From Pachyseris speciosa (Eukaryota; Cnidaria; Anthozoa; Scleractinia; Pachyseridae), in assembly GCA_016490735.1 (NCBI GenBank), contig JAEMWC010000950.1, positions 97,501 through 161,500 of the forward strand: DNA of 64,000 bases, given 5' to 3'. A model generated the notes under the pieces. That model saw nothing but the letters and a program-made list of their open reading frames with translations, was not told where the DNA came from and made no database searches. A program made the translations under genes and the position numbers. The first letter of the stretch is position 1. Each line of letters opens with the position of its first letter. This document shows positions 42,443-54,347 of this stretch, piece after piece.

Positions 42443-44104
42443 ACCACTTTTAGGCACACACAAAAAATGCATTTTTCTCTGTTAAACAAAACAAAAACTA
42501 GGGTTCCCAGTCCCCCACAACATTTTTGAAGATCTTATCTTAGACAAAATGCAATAAAACTAAACTATAAAATACAATATAGTTTCACGCTTCTTCTGAA
42601 GTAGTTACGAACGTGACATTTATATTAAAATAACAAGGTACAGGCAATCTGAAATTGAACTTACCATCTGGTTGTTTGTACATTTTTTTTTTAATTTTAA
42701 TGACTGATTACAAAAACTATACATCCAAAATCAAAGATGTACGGTAAACCAAAGCTGCATTCCTCAATCAGTCTATTAGCTCGATACTTTGTCATGAGGA
42801 TGTAGGCTGCAGTTGACACAATATAAATGATCTGTACATTAAAAATCTGCATACTGTTCTAATAATTATCATACAGCTGAAATTTTGCAACATAAATAAA
42901 TGTTAGCGTCTTTTGATAAACTACCTTGTCTTTTTCTGAAATTGTTGTGAATCCCCAGCAATTTCAGCGCTATTATAACTTTCAGCTAACACTTGCTTAT
43001 ATCACAAAGCTGGCATCTGCATAGCAATGTATTGGAGGCTGCCATCTGCTCTAACAGGTTGTAAATTGGGTGCTGGCTGAGCTGTAGTTATTAATAACCT
43101 GATGCTAAAAAGTTAAGACTTTCTTTAATATTTAAGTCAATCACTTCCTTGATTATTATTTGTATAAATATATGAATTAGTCTTGCCATTTATAGAGTAA
43201 TTATGAATGAAAATCATTGATATACTGTAAACAATACATTAACCCCATTTACACCCTAGTTTAACCTTACACAAGGAAGCTGGTATCTGCCTCTGGTTTA
43301 GCCATCCGCTTAGTGTATCCAGGGCTGCCATTAGAAACTGGAAACCAGCTTTTATAGCCGGCTACTATAGTAAAATCAGTCAGTTATACTCTCAGTTTGA
43401 AAGTGAGTAAAACATTAATTACAGCTATAGGAAGAATTGCTCGATTTTTGACTGGTTACTTTCTCTGAGAGACCATCTTCTGAAAACTTTAATGACAAAA
43501 GTTACCCTGTGTACCACAGAGATGGCATCAGTTGCAAGTGTATCTACTATGGCCATCCACTCAATGTCAAAGTGACAGAGCTGCCAAACAGTACCAATGG
43601 CCCATTGCTTTGCTAGCTGCCATCTGCTCAGTATAATTCACCACAGTGCATCAAACTTCAAGCATACATGTATATGCCTACAGTTGACTGCGCTGGCTTA
43701 CATAATTATTCTGCAGCATATCAAACAGAGATTGCTGGCATCTCAGCCTGGTCTGCTTGCTATATGTACCAGAGGACGTTCCAGGAACTTTTCTGGGATG
43801 AATTTACGTTTTTCTTATTCTCGTGAATTGTGTAAGTAGCTGTGAAATATAAATTTCCTAAAAATACCTTTCTGTGAAATAAGAAATAAAAATTGTACAC
43901 TGTATGCTGCAAGTTATTTGCAATGTCCAGCTCAACTGTAAGTGCACGTGTCGATTAGCAGTGAATTTCTTTCTTAACAATTATTTTATGTGGCCAATCA
44001 CAGACTCACAGCTACACAAACTGATTGCAAGCTAGTTAAGCCACGAAAGCAGTGATGTGCTCACATAATAATGACACTTGGGTAGTGCGGTAGCATCATA
44101 CCTT
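42443..44104. other. No gene seen
   Basis: Between 42970 and 43760 the motif GCCATCTGC/GGCATCTGC and variants recurs about six times at irregular spacing, perhaps a very degenerate tandem repeat. No exon could be supported on either strand. Confidence 0.3.
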
Positions 44105-44500
44105 TCACAAGACGAAAAAGAACATTTAAGGGATCCAAAACGTAGATTAATCGCGTCTTAAACTAATGTTTAGTAAATTTAAGTTTATGTTTAATTGACT
44201 TAAACTCAAGTTTAATTTTCGCTTAAACTCGCCTTAAAACAACTTAAGGCTTCAACTTAAGACAAGTTTAAGTTTGTTTAAAGATTCCTTAAATAAATGT
44301 TTAAGTGTCAGTTAATTTACCTTAAAAGTGTCTTAGAGGAATGTTTAAGTCAACCGAAATATATGTTTACTCCATTTATGCCTCAATTAAATTCAATTAT
44401 TAGACACATTTAAGTTGCCTTAAACAATGTTTTAGGCCACCTTTAAGTCTTAAGGAGGGCTCTTCTTAAATGCACCTAAAACAAGTGTTTCCGTTAACTG
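44105..44500. mobile_element. TTTAAG motif array, copy 1
   Basis: About 400 bp with roughly 20 CTTAA/TTAAG/GTTTAA boxes in both orientations, far above background even in this AT-rich DNA. The right end reads CTTCTTAAATGCACC; its complement resembles the outer end of the array at 51540-51870. Likely a MITE of the motif-array type; ends and target duplication not fixed. Confidence 0.5.
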
Positions 44501-45614
44501 CGATTGAATGCCTTTGAGGACATGGAACAACCTCATTTTTACGAACTTGTGTTTGTCAAATACAAAGCTGAAACCATTATGTTATTTTTAATTAATTAAT
44601 TAATTCCGTTTTGGGTACTTGGGACAGATTAAATGTACTATTGCATGCCTTTTTGAGCATGGGACAGAATGCAGCCTTGTTTCTCAGATGCCATTGCTTT
44701 AAAAAGATGGCTACATGGATACATTTAATTCTGTTTTGGGGCATTTGAAACAGAGAAGTCTGAATTCACTTTGATGGGACAAAACAAAATTTATTAAATA
44801 ACAGCAACAGTCTATTTTCAGAACACTACTTTCTCATCAAACCTTTGAACATTATTTACACAATTAGTTAACAACAGTAAAAGATGGCTGATACATCAGC
44901 AACTGCAACTGAAACAATTTAAGATTAATGGCACATTGAATGGAATATACCGGTAACAATTCTTAACCACATTTAGGCTACATTTTCCAATCAATTTCAA
45001 AAATATAATTACTTTCTATCCTTTTTTTTGTTGTGTACAATGTGTGACTGGGAGTGAAATATAATATCTCAAAATTTATGGTTTGCATTGAACATTTTGC
45101 AATAATCTGCATACAAAAACCTACAAACCTTCTTTGTTTAACAAACCACGGTTACCACAGTACTAGTCAATAAAAAGTTCGGCCCAAAGGAGGGAGAAAG
45201 CACGATAGAAAGATACAAGTTTTGAAGCTCTGGAATGCCTCTCAATGACACCACTAGGCTACAATTTAGAAACTCAAAACAAATGACCTAGTTTTGTTAA
45301 GCTAAGATTTAATAATGTGATGTGCAGTGCTTACAGTCAAGCTATGTCACAGGTGATCCACACAGGATTGGAACTCTGACAGTATTTCCTCAAAATCTCG
45401 CTGTAATGTGTTCAAATGGGTCATTCTGACTGCCACATACTGTATCGTTATACATGTACATACATGTAAGAAACTAAACTTCAAAGTTTCCTGTTTTCAA
45501 TATCCAAAATATGAACATGAATTCAAAATCTTGAGAGCAGAGTTCAAAGTCGGCATGCAGAACTTGCACCTGAACAGGCTAGTCATGTGTGACATAGCTT
45601 GACCAAAATGGTGC
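44501..45614. other. 3' flank of the 248-residue gene
   Basis: No exon seen. On the minus strand an AATAAATTTTG signal lies at about 44790 and could end the transcript of the gene that stops at 45615. An (AATT)n tract is at 44583-44605. Confidence 0.4.
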
Positions 45615-48600
45615 TCATTCTGAGGTGTTGTTCTGTGGCAACCTTACAGCCCATGATGGGCCTTCAGGTGCTGGCCTTTCAGAATATCCTCCTACATGCC
45701 TTGGCTTTGCCATTTGCCTTGCATGTGGCCTTAAACTGCTCCTGTGAGCACGATCCAACTTGGCCTTTATATTGGTGAGATATCCAACCAAAGCTCTCCT
45801 CCTCTCCCCTGTAATTTGATCCTCCTGTTCTTCAAAGTCTGATTCCTCACTGCTCATATAATCAACAAACAGGACTTCTTCATAGTACATCCTCTCTTTT
45901 GCTGAAAGTGATGGTTTGAGGGCATCGTAACCAGAGCAGCGTCTTTCCAATTTCTGATGGCCAAAGATTCACAGAATTAATTAAATGGATATACAAACCC
46001 CTTCTGCTTCCTCTGTTTAATTTAAGTATGAGGTCTCTTAATTCTTTAAGCCCGTTTTAGATGTCAAGTCAAATATCTTGAAATAGGGAGATAATTGTTT
46101 ACATTTTTTTCCCTTATTAGCAAATCCTTACTATTCTCTGATCAAGCTGTTAAAATAATATCACTGATTAGTATAAACCACACAAGTGAATAGTGCTTTT
46201 CGAGTGCTCTGATTGGTTAACTCGGAGGTGATTTAAGCAAGTACTACAGTCGAAACTCGATTATCCGGACTTGTGGGGACTGAGCTGAATAGTCCGGATA
46301 ATTGAGAGTCCCGATAATCCAAAATATGAATATTAATGCCCCAAAACTAAAACTGAATGATTGAATGAACAAGTGAAGCTTGAAGTTTCACTTAGAAACA
46401 AAGAACACCTGAGCAAATCAGTGCTCAATGAAATGCATTGCAGTAGTATTGTGCGCATGAGCTCAAAATGCAAACAGATTTGTGTTTTGAAGTGAAACAA
46501 ATTCAGTTTGAACTGGAGTTTCATCACTTAATTTGAAGGGAAAAAGTTGTTGCAAATCTTAAATATGGCTAATTAATATTCAGGAAAAACTGGGTCCAGC
46601 TAAGCAAGTCCAGATAATCGAGGTTCCACTGTATTCACCTCCAAGCAGCCAGCGCATGAGATTTTAAACTTTTCCGCTTGTTGGTATATTGTCACACATA
46701 AAGTAATGTTTTGGTCCACTAGTTATTCAGCTTGTGTGGTATACATGTATCCTAAAACAGTAACTCACCTCAGTGTTGGTGAAAGTGGCTCGGTAAATAT
46801 CCACCACTATTCACCTCTACTTCGGTGAATAATTGTTAAATATTGAAAGAACTTAGCAACATTACATGTAGTAATCTTCGAAAATTTGAACCAGATGTAC
46901 CAGTCTTGGATTTTACAAAGAATGTAAGGCCTCATTAACATTTTGCACCAGTTTTGATAGTTGATATTTCCTTAAATATTGCTTGCAAAGAGCTGCATAG
47001 TGTACAGATTTCCGAAATTTACCCGCTCGTTCAACTTTTGAAATTAAGTTGTATGCATAGCAAAGGCCTTTGAAGGGTTAGCTTGTATCATAATGAGCAA
47101 AAATGTAAACAATGATGTCAGGAAAGTCAAGACATACAAGCCTACTTCCCATTGTAGAAAAAAGTTACACCTAAATGTATGATGCGATATGATAATTTCC
47201 CCTACTGTGAAATTGGCCAAGACATTCCTAGTTGCATCAATTCATTGTGTACACATACATCTGCATTCATCAGTACAATTAAAGAGAAATGTTCAGCACC
47301 TATATATGTATACTTGTATTGTCAACTTACAGTTGAGATGCGCCTGTTTCGCTTGCATAGCTCTCTGTGCTCCTCATTTTTACCACCTTTTATTCTCTGA
47401 TCTCTCTCTTTGATAGTTTTTAAATATTGATACAACTGAGCTGTAAAATTCAAAGCAAATCAGAGTTAATAAAAATCATTTCAAATAATTGAATTATTTC
47501 AAAACTGTGATCTGGAAAGAACACTTTTGTCACACTGCATTTGAAATTTTGGCTTGAGTTGTTTGAGGGAGGGTTAGTGGGTTAGTGCTAATCCCAGGAT
47601 CAGCATGAGCTGCAAAACCAATGGGTTCCATGGTACTTAAGGAGGTTTAGCAATTACCTTCCTTTGAACAACCTGTCATTGCAAACTCTTGTTTACTTAT
47701 TAATTTTTGTAGCAAAAGCAATAGAACTGTGCAACCAAGAGCTTGCAGATGATTTATTAATCAGATGTCATGCATGCACAGTGTCCTCACCAGAATTTTA
47801 AAACTTGGGTCCAATAATTTGACTGATTTAGAGCTTGTAGCAGAAGTTACCTTTAATAATAACAATAAAACTTATAAGGCGCGATATCAATATCGCTATT
47901 TTGATCAGCGCTTAGAGTTCATCAGCGCTTAGAGTGATCTTCGTAGTTTGTTTTACTCCTCTGCAACCTGAGGACCCTTTTATAAAATTTCAGTGCAGCA
48001 CTTCCCAAAAGGTGCAACAATGGCACAATGCCGCATGCATTGGGTGGTTTTCCACTTGCACACATGCGCACATACAAAACATACATGTGGAGCAGATGTA
48101 ACAGTAGTGTGTATATCAAGCTTGCAATAGGACCTTGAATAACATGAAATGCTTATAAATTCTGATGTCAAAATGAACACTTTTTAACAACACATTTAAC
48201 AAAGACAAACCTTTCATTTGTAAGTCAGTCCACTGGCAATTTTCACCACCATGCTCCTTTTTCAATATTCGTTTGATTTTGTCATAAAGTGCCTGGTTTC
48301 TGTCTGACTCTGGACTATAATTAAAAAAAAAGAGAATCTTTACTCTATTTGCAGAGTACTAGTACTTACAGACAAGTTCTTTTCTACATGTATTTTCATA
48401 ATCAGAGGCATCGTAACTTTGATACCATGAAATCCTAAAGTTCTCTTCACCTTGATCATGTAATGATTATAAGAAAAGCAGCTTCAGGGTTATTTTTTTA
48501 TCAATATCATAGCTTGTAATTAGACGGGGTTCTTTACGTCCAAAGGGAAATTTGTTCATATAGGAAGGACTTATGACTTATCAGTGTTTTTAGAGCATGT

Positions 48601-50799
48601 ACAGCTGTAACAAAGAGTCTGGCAATGCCCTAAATTAGAATTCATGAATAAAATAGCCTGCACGCAGACATCTCCTATTTCCTTTGTTGCACAAAGGAAA
48701 TAGGAGACATCTGCATGCAGGCTACAATAAAACAACACCACTACAAACTTGTGCCACTTGAGTATCAAAAAGGAGCTACCGGTAACATGTGGTACAGTGC
48801 AGTCATACATTTAAAAACCCTCTTCATTAGCTCTACCCACTTACCTCTCAACAACGATAAAACCTTGTGTCAGACCTTTTGCAACCATCCTTTTATAAAT
48901 GAATCGAAAGCGTTTCTAGGAGAGATTTCAAAGCGTATGTGTTAAAAAAAATTTACATTCAAAATAATATTGCTTGTCTTTACATTCAATCTCAACTAAA
49001 ATAGGGTTGATTGGCTAGGTTGCAAGAAAGGAATGTTTGCGAAGTGGAACAATTAAAAATTTGCAGTTTTCTTATGAAGTGCTTAATATGTGCATTGAAA
49101 CTATTTGCAGTTGTCTGTGGCCACAGATGCTGAGGAGGAAATGGATTGCAACTTGAAAAAAGTTGTCATTATGTCCAGGAGAAATCACCATAAAATAATA
49201 CTACTTTTTTTTCCATCCAAGAAATAATTAGAAATCTACCTCTTTGTGTTAGACGGACCAGTTGCATATTAAAAGAAAAAGTACTTCCTCGCAATCTGAA
49301 CAACAGTACTTAAATAATTGCAGATGTGTAAACACGGGCGCAATTGAGACAATGGCCTACCCATGAAAGCTCTATTAAGCCATCGGGGGGGGGGGGGGGG
49401 GGCTTATTTAACTTCAGGCCTAGTTAACGAGGGACTTATTAGAGATGGGGGCTTATTTCAAATCTTAAATACCGGTATGCCATTTTTGTCTTAAAATAGT
49501 TTTTGTAAAAAAACAAAAAAATGTGCAGTTAAACTTTAATATTTAATAATAAAAGAGCAGCGAACAATATTATGCGTTGGAGTGTATATTTCTTTAACAA
49601 CAAACCAACCGGGACACATGAAATGTATTTCATAAGAGGGAATAGGAGGAACTAATTACAAAATCTCATTATCCAAAGGGGGGTGGGGGCTTATAACAAA
49701 AACGGTCTTCCAAATGGGGGACTTATGGGGGAAGGGGGGTTAATAGAGAAGGGGGGCTTAAAAGAGCTTTGTATGGTATTGGGTCAATTTGACCTAAGAG
49801 GACCTGTGGTGAGGCTCAGTTTGAAATTCAACGGTCGTGTGTCATGTTGAATGTGTACGTGGGTCTCTACTATCTTGTGGCCTGTAATTATTGCAAGAAA
49901 ACTGCCACTTGGCGTTGGTTTCATGGAGAGGATTGAGTTGCTAGTGAATTGAAATGAAACTAGAGGAAGTGTGCTTGGATTCAGAGTTGGATTTGTGGCC
50001 ACCCGATCATTTTGAGCTAGGATTTTTCATTTCTCGGATCTTGCGTTACTTATTCCAGTGTGATGCCTTGTCCTTCTCTTAGGAGTGGAAAAATCAGAAA
50101 GGCATAATTTGCTACAAAGGCCTCAAAAGCGAACAGACACCAAGCAATTCAGCTTGGAAGTAAGGTCAGCTATTTTCATTAAGAATTTGACAACATTTTG
50201 ACTTGCTAAGACCGATCGTTAATATTCCCATAGAAACTCTTATAATTTCGCCATGACCACTTTTACGTAAGACGATCATCACACAGCGGGAGCTTGGGCT
50301 GCCTGTGAGTCACTCGACCCATCTTCAGCTCACGACCGAAAGATACAAATCGACTCCAATATGTTTAATAACAAACACAAGTCGCGATTATGTAGATTAA
50401 AACAAAAACGAGGTGCATTATTATATTAACGGAACCAATTTTGGGTTAGATATTTCGGTTACACAGGATTTAACACTGCTGTTGCTTGTAGTTCTTTGTT
50501 GACGTGCCAAATGATCGATGGTTTCGGGCAATAAACAACCGTAATTTGCGGCAAAACCACTCTACAATGGTACTGCAAACATTCTAAGGCGTACTTACCC
50601 TTAAATCGTTTGGGACTTCCACAGTGGACTGCGTACATGTGCTTCTCCTGGAACGCTTTTTCGTCTGCTTCGTCTGTCTTTCAAGTTGGCCGACTTGACT
50701 CTTCAATTTCGCATTTTCCTGCTGGAGGTCCGTATTCCACTCTTCGAGTTTCCTCTGTCCGTCTAGAATAGCGTCTAGTCTTTTGTTCATGGTCTCCAT
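45615..50799 (-). CDS. Four-exon gene, 248-residue coiled-coil protein of a cnidarian-expanded family
   Basis: Exons: 50599-50799 (ATG, donor GTAAGT), 48211-48307, 47331-47440 (acceptor TTTTACAG, donor GTAAGT), 45953-45615 (acceptor CCATCAG, stop). All phases agree (0, 1, 0) and give 747 nt. The N-terminus (METMNKRLDAILDGQRKLEE, LQQENAKLKSQVGQLERQ) is a coiled coil followed by a basic KKRSRR cluster. Middle exons are helical and charged (ALYDKIKRILKKEHGGENCQ; QYLKTIKERDQRIK; CKRNRR). The C-terminus has an acidic VDYMSSEESDFEEQ and SERPAPEGPSWAV, a tail I recall from many uncharacterised cnidarian proteins. The second exon uses the third AG after its pyrimidine tract, so its start is less sure and an extra exon is possible. 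Nuclear DNA-associated role is only a guess. No frame breaks: the best intact gene here. Confidence 0.72.
46247..46631. mobile_element. Pogo/Tigger-like MITE
   Basis: 385 bp, TA on both flanks (46245-46246, 46632-46633), inverted ends CAGTCGAAACTCGATTATCC and the complement of CAGTGGAACCTCGATTATCT. These ends are characteristic of pogo-like Tc1/mariner elements. Inserted in the last intron of the 248-residue gene. Confidence 0.8.
47850..47930 (-). repeat. LINE/SINE-type 3' end
   Basis: On the minus strand GCGCTGATCAAAATAGCGAT leads to GCGCCTTATAAG, then TTTTATTGTTATTATTA, a GCGC-TATA tail similar to the LINE 3' end at 35240-35290. A direct duplication TCATCAGCGCTTAGAG adjoins it. Confidence 0.4.
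48654..48724. mobile_element. 71-bp hairpin element
   Basis: TAGCCTGCACGCAGACATCT pairs with its near-complement across a 3-nt loop; the inner 18 bp (CTCCTATTTCCTTTGT side) are perfect. TAGCCTGC ends are shared with fragments at 39785 and 40660, suggesting the smallest derivative of a MITE family. Lies in the first intron of the 248-residue gene. Confidence 0.7.
49359..49778. mobile_element. MITE with GGGGGCTTATTAGAG motif array, copy 2
   Basis: 420 bp; ends TACCCATGAAAGCTCTATTA and the complement of TACCATACAAAGCTC. Long G-runs (18 G at about 49384) followed by CTTATT recur, with the same internal landmarks and order as copy 1 at 8867-9252. The G-run may be an assembly weak point. In an intron of the 248-residue gene. 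Confidence 0.75.
49779..50598. other. Intron, no further exon seen
   Basis: A 72-codon minus frame (49784-50002) has no recognised domain and no splice signals that join it in phase. GC content rises toward the first exon, consistent with a promoter-proximal position. Confidence 0.35.
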
Positions 50800-51000
50800 G
50801 AGGATTAGCTACCTCTCTTGAGCATAACCGCTTGAGAAAGAGGAAGAAGAAGCCACTTCTCCACAAGATCTTCACACGCGTTGCCGAACAAGAAACTGAC
50901 GCGATGTTTTAGCAAGATCAAAAATACCGCGAGGAAAGCAAAGCGTCTATTAGGGGATATTTGATTGGCTGTAATAAGAACATGTGATCGTAGAGCCTCA

Positions 51001-51195
51001 ATGTCAAGGAAAAACTTCTGTCATGCGCACAATCGTCCACTTTTTGGCGCGAATTCTTGTTTTCATCGTCAAAGTCCGTCGAATGTTACTCCGAATATTA
51101 TGAGTTCTTTAAGCCCCGAAACTCCACTTTCCTTGTTTAGGAATACGTGTGATACTTGCGGGAAGTCCTTTGAACATTCATGCTCTTACCGTTAA
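51001..51195 (+). CDS. Possible divergent first exon with a partial C2H2-like motif
   Basis: Starts about 200 bp from the ATG of the 248-residue gene on the opposite strand. Encodes NTCDTCGKSFEHSCSYR before a stop; a C2H2 finger would need spaced histidines that are not present. A divergent promoter could serve both, but neither a donor nor homology supports this frame strongly. Confidence 0.22.
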   Translation: MSRKNFCHAHNRPLFGANSCFHRQSPSNVTPNIMSSLSPETPLSLFRNTCDTCGKSFEHSCSYR

Positions 51196-51539
51196 CCGTT
51201 ACTCTTACCTTAACTGTTCTGGTGAGTCATGGAGTAAAAGTGTGATACAATTTCATTTTCAAACAGAAAATTTCTCTGGGTGGAACTGTTGAAAGTCGAA
51301 TTATCGCTTGTCCTAGGTTAGCTGGGGCAAAATCCTATAAGTTTACCATAGATGTATGTGAAACCACAGTCTGCTTGTTCTAAAAGCGTTTTCGAGACTT
51401 CTAGAAAAGGTTCATGCTTTGAAGCGTTTTTCTTTGGAGGAAGCAAGGATTTATAGCACTTGAAATAATTATGCCCGAAAAGTTTTGGAACTTTAATTTG
51501 AGAAATCAAAAGTATTGAGAACTTTTCAAACACGAAAGT

Positions 51540-51870
51540 CGTTTTGGCTTTAAAAGTAAATTAAGTTGAACTTAAATATTATGTAAATTTCTAAACAGAT
51601 TTAATGTCATATTCAAGGTCACTAAAACAGTCTAAAACCATGACTAAATTTCTCAAGTCATTTAATGCATATTTATGACTTCTTAAACAGAGCTTAAATT
51701 ATAATATGAATTTAAGATACATTTACGTAATTTTAAATTATCATTAAATGTCAGTACCTATTTAAGACAGATTTAGTATACTAAAACTTGACTTAAATTA
51801 ACGTGTTTGATTTAATGATAGTTTAATGTTGCTTAAACGCTTTTTAAATGCGGCGTTTCACCCAGTGTTT
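51540..51870. mobile_element. TTTAAG motif array, copy 2
   Basis: About 330 bp with at least 15 TTTAA/TTAAG/CTTAAA boxes in both orientations. Its right end reads TTTTTAAATGCGGCGTTTCA, roughly like the right end of the array at 44105-44500. It truncates or abuts the 3' end of the Helitron gene. Confidence 0.5.
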
Positions 51871-51912
51871 GTACATTTTACTCAAAATGCAGTGGACTAA
51901 TTGAGAAATACC

Positions 51913-51952
51913 TCAATGACTTTGAGACTGTGCACACTCCACCAGTCTGAGG
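51913..51952 (-). pseudogene. Last codons of the Helitron helicase, separated by the gypsy insertion
   Basis: If the gypsy insert and one TGAGG copy are ignored, the reading frame at 56537 (DGTFL) continues here as RLVECAQSQSH and a TGA at 51913-51915. This fixes the insertion site to within the last dozen codons of the helicase gene. Confidence 0.7.
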
Positions 51953-52088
51953 TTTTGTATACTAAATAGTTCCAGAAGCGAACAGTGAGGAAAAGTTAAA
52001 GACACGTGCGTACACCAGAGATATCTCTCGTAAACTGTTTATTTGCATCCTCTTTCATCACGTGACCATCACTACCCAAAATACCACA
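51953..52088 (-). mobile_element. 3' LTR of the young gypsy element
   Basis: On the minus strand it starts TGTGGTATTTTGGG and ends at TATACAAAA, judged by the target duplication. The usual CA terminus would be three bases earlier (TATACA), leaving AAA unexplained. Contains AATAAA (complement TTTATTTGC). One base (51984 region, CAGAAGC) differs from the other LTR (CAGAAGA). Confidence 0.88.
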
Positions 52089-52139
52089 TTTCCTCCTTCC
52101 TATACAGTTTTCTTAACAAACGCAACTTACAAAAATCTA

Positions 52140-52640
52140 CTATAAATTCAATCTGTCGGGAGGCTTGACCACCCGTCTTGATCGTGTAACCACTTGGCCT
52201 GATCTAGACTCAGAGTGACTGGGCATGTTAGTTTTGGTGATCACTGGATCAGGACTGTGAACACAGTGGTCGGCTCCTAAATCACCATCATCATTAACAA
52301 CAGGTAAAGAGATAACACTAGACTTGCGATAAACCTCATTGTCTACTTCAGACTGAACTTGCGACCTAGTTATGGGAATGACAGGTTCCCTCTGAAAATC
52401 TGATGGTGGATTATACTCTACCAGTTCTGGTGAGACCACTTCCTTATAGGCACTCATTCCTCGACCATCATCAGGTATCAAGTGATTAGCATGCACAAAG
52501 CGACGATTGTTACCTGGAACTCGAACTAAATAAGTTTCTGGTCCCTTCACAGCCACAATTGTACCCGGTATCCATCTCTCCCTCCTTCCCCTGGTGTTTT
52601 TAACCCTGACTGGCTGGTACAAATCAAAAACTCGCACATT
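52140..52640 (-). pseudogene. Gypsy integrase C-terminal region
   Basis: Encodes VRVFDLYQPVRVKN, RWIPGTIVAVKGPETYLVRV, an SH3-like integrase C-terminal fold in this lineage, and a Ser/Arg-rich tail (VVTRSRRVVKPPDRLNL). Out of frame with the integrase core by one base near 52640. Confidence 0.8.
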
Positions 52641-53757
52641 TTGGGTTAAGCCCATCCCTGTACAACTTTGCAGCAAGTTGTTTCTTTTCTACATGCCTTT
52701 GTAAACTGGGTTTTACCAACGAGAGGTGTGTTCTGGGTTCCCTCTTCAAAAACAGCTGTGCAGGAGTCTTGTCTGTTGTGGTGTGGGGAGTGTTTCTGTA
52801 GCGGAACAGGACATCAGCCACTTTGTGCTGAACGGTCCCCTTATCAGGACAAGACTGATACATGTGTTTGAAGGTCTGAATATGTCTCTCAGCCAAACCA
52901 TTAGTGGAGGGATAATAAGGAGGGCATAAAGTGTGCTTGATGCAATTCATCTCGAAAAATGTTTTAAATTCTCCAGCAACAAACTGTGGGCCATTGTCAC
53001 TGACTAATTCATGTGGCAGCCCATATCTAGCAAACAGAGCTCTTAAGGCCTCTATAGTAGCATTTGCAGTAGTGCTGTTCATAGGAAAGACTTCCATCCA
53101 TTTAGAATGGCTGTCAACCACAAGAAGAAATTGTTGACCCTTGACCTCAGCATAATCAACATGAATTCTTTGCCAAGGTTCAGTTGACCAAGGCCACAAT
53201 AATAAGGGAACTGCCTTAGGGGTTTGATGTGCCTTAGTACAAACATTACAAAGCCTTACTTTGTCCTCTATATCAAGGTCAATTCCAGGCCACCACACGA
53301 AGGACCTGGCAAGTGCTTTCATACGGCACATCCCTGGGTGGCACTCATGCAATTCTTCCAACAAGCGTTTTTGAAATTTGAATGGTATGATGACCCGTCT
53401 GCCCCATAAAAGACATCCATTTTTCAAAGCCAACTCATCTCTGCGAACCCAAAAAGGTTTAAGCTCTGGACTAGGGCAGCTACCTGGCCAACCCGAGGAT
53501 GTATATTCATACACTTTTGCAAGTAGGCTATCCTTCTTTGTACCTTCACCTATCTCCACTGCAGTTACGGGCAAGTCATCCGTCATAGATGCACACACAT
53601 AGTGTTCATCTGGATCCAAATCATCATCAGCCTGAGATGATAATGGAAATCGACTGAAGAAGTCTGCATTTGCATTGCCAGCAGAGTCTCTGAATACAAT
53701 ATCAAAGTCATATCCAGACAAGAGAACTGCCCAACGCTGCAAACGAGCTGCAGCCAA
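52640..53757 (-). pseudogene. Gypsy RNase H end, integrase zinc domain and core
   Basis: Begins in the RNase H tail (AAARLQRWAVLLSGYDFDI), then HECHPGMCRMKALARSFVWW and CNVC of the HHCC zinc domain, then the integrase core: HVDYAEVKG (first Asp), LVSDNGPQF (second Asp), STNGLAERHIQ (Glu). Catalytic residues are intact. Confidence 0.9.
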
Positions 53758-54347
53758 GGGGGAATACTAGATTTAGGACCAAAAATCCGAGTTAGGGGTT
53801 GATGGTCTGTTACCAATGTAAATTTTCGGCCATAGAGGTAAAGCTGAAATCTCTTAACACCAAAAATTATGGCCAACCCCTCTTTTTCTATTTGGGCATA
53901 ATTCTTTTCTGCACTACTAAGTGTGCGAGAAGCAAACTCTACTGGCCGCTCAGTGCCGTCTTCCATGCGATGACTCAACACAGCTCCAATCCCATATGGA
54001 CTGGCATCTACACTCAGTAGAAGAGGTTTTTGGGGGTCATAATGGACCAAAACCTGTTCACTTGAAAGAACTTCTTTTGCCCATATAAAAGCCGCTTCAC
54101 ATTCCTTGGTCCAAAACCACTCAGTCTTGTTACTGAGAAGCTCATACAGTGGGTGCAATTTAGATGAGAAGGCTTTGATGAATTTTGAGTAGTAATTCAA
54201 CATTCCCAAAAATGATCTCAACTGGGATACATCTTGAGGTCTGTGTGCTAATCGAATAGCATCCAGCTTGCTCTTAATTGGACTGATTCCATGTTTACTC
54301 AAAATGTGTCCCATGTACTTCACTTGAGCTTGGAAGAACTGACACTT
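53758..54347 (-). pseudogene. Gypsy RT thumb and RNase H
   Basis: After an in-frame TAA (NVRLNG-stop-KCQFFQ) the frame continues VKYMGHILSKHGI, SFLGMLNYYSKFI, LLLSVDASPYGIGAVLS (RNase H Asp), YAQIEKEGLAI (Glu) and TLVTDHQPL (Asp). A one-base loss in a run of C at about 53757 shifts the rest. Confidence 0.9.

Noticed and set aside
51001..51195. Zinc-finger gene
   Set aside because: CDTCGKSF resembles half of a C2H2 finger, but the spaced histidines and a donor site are missing; kept only as a low-confidence entry.
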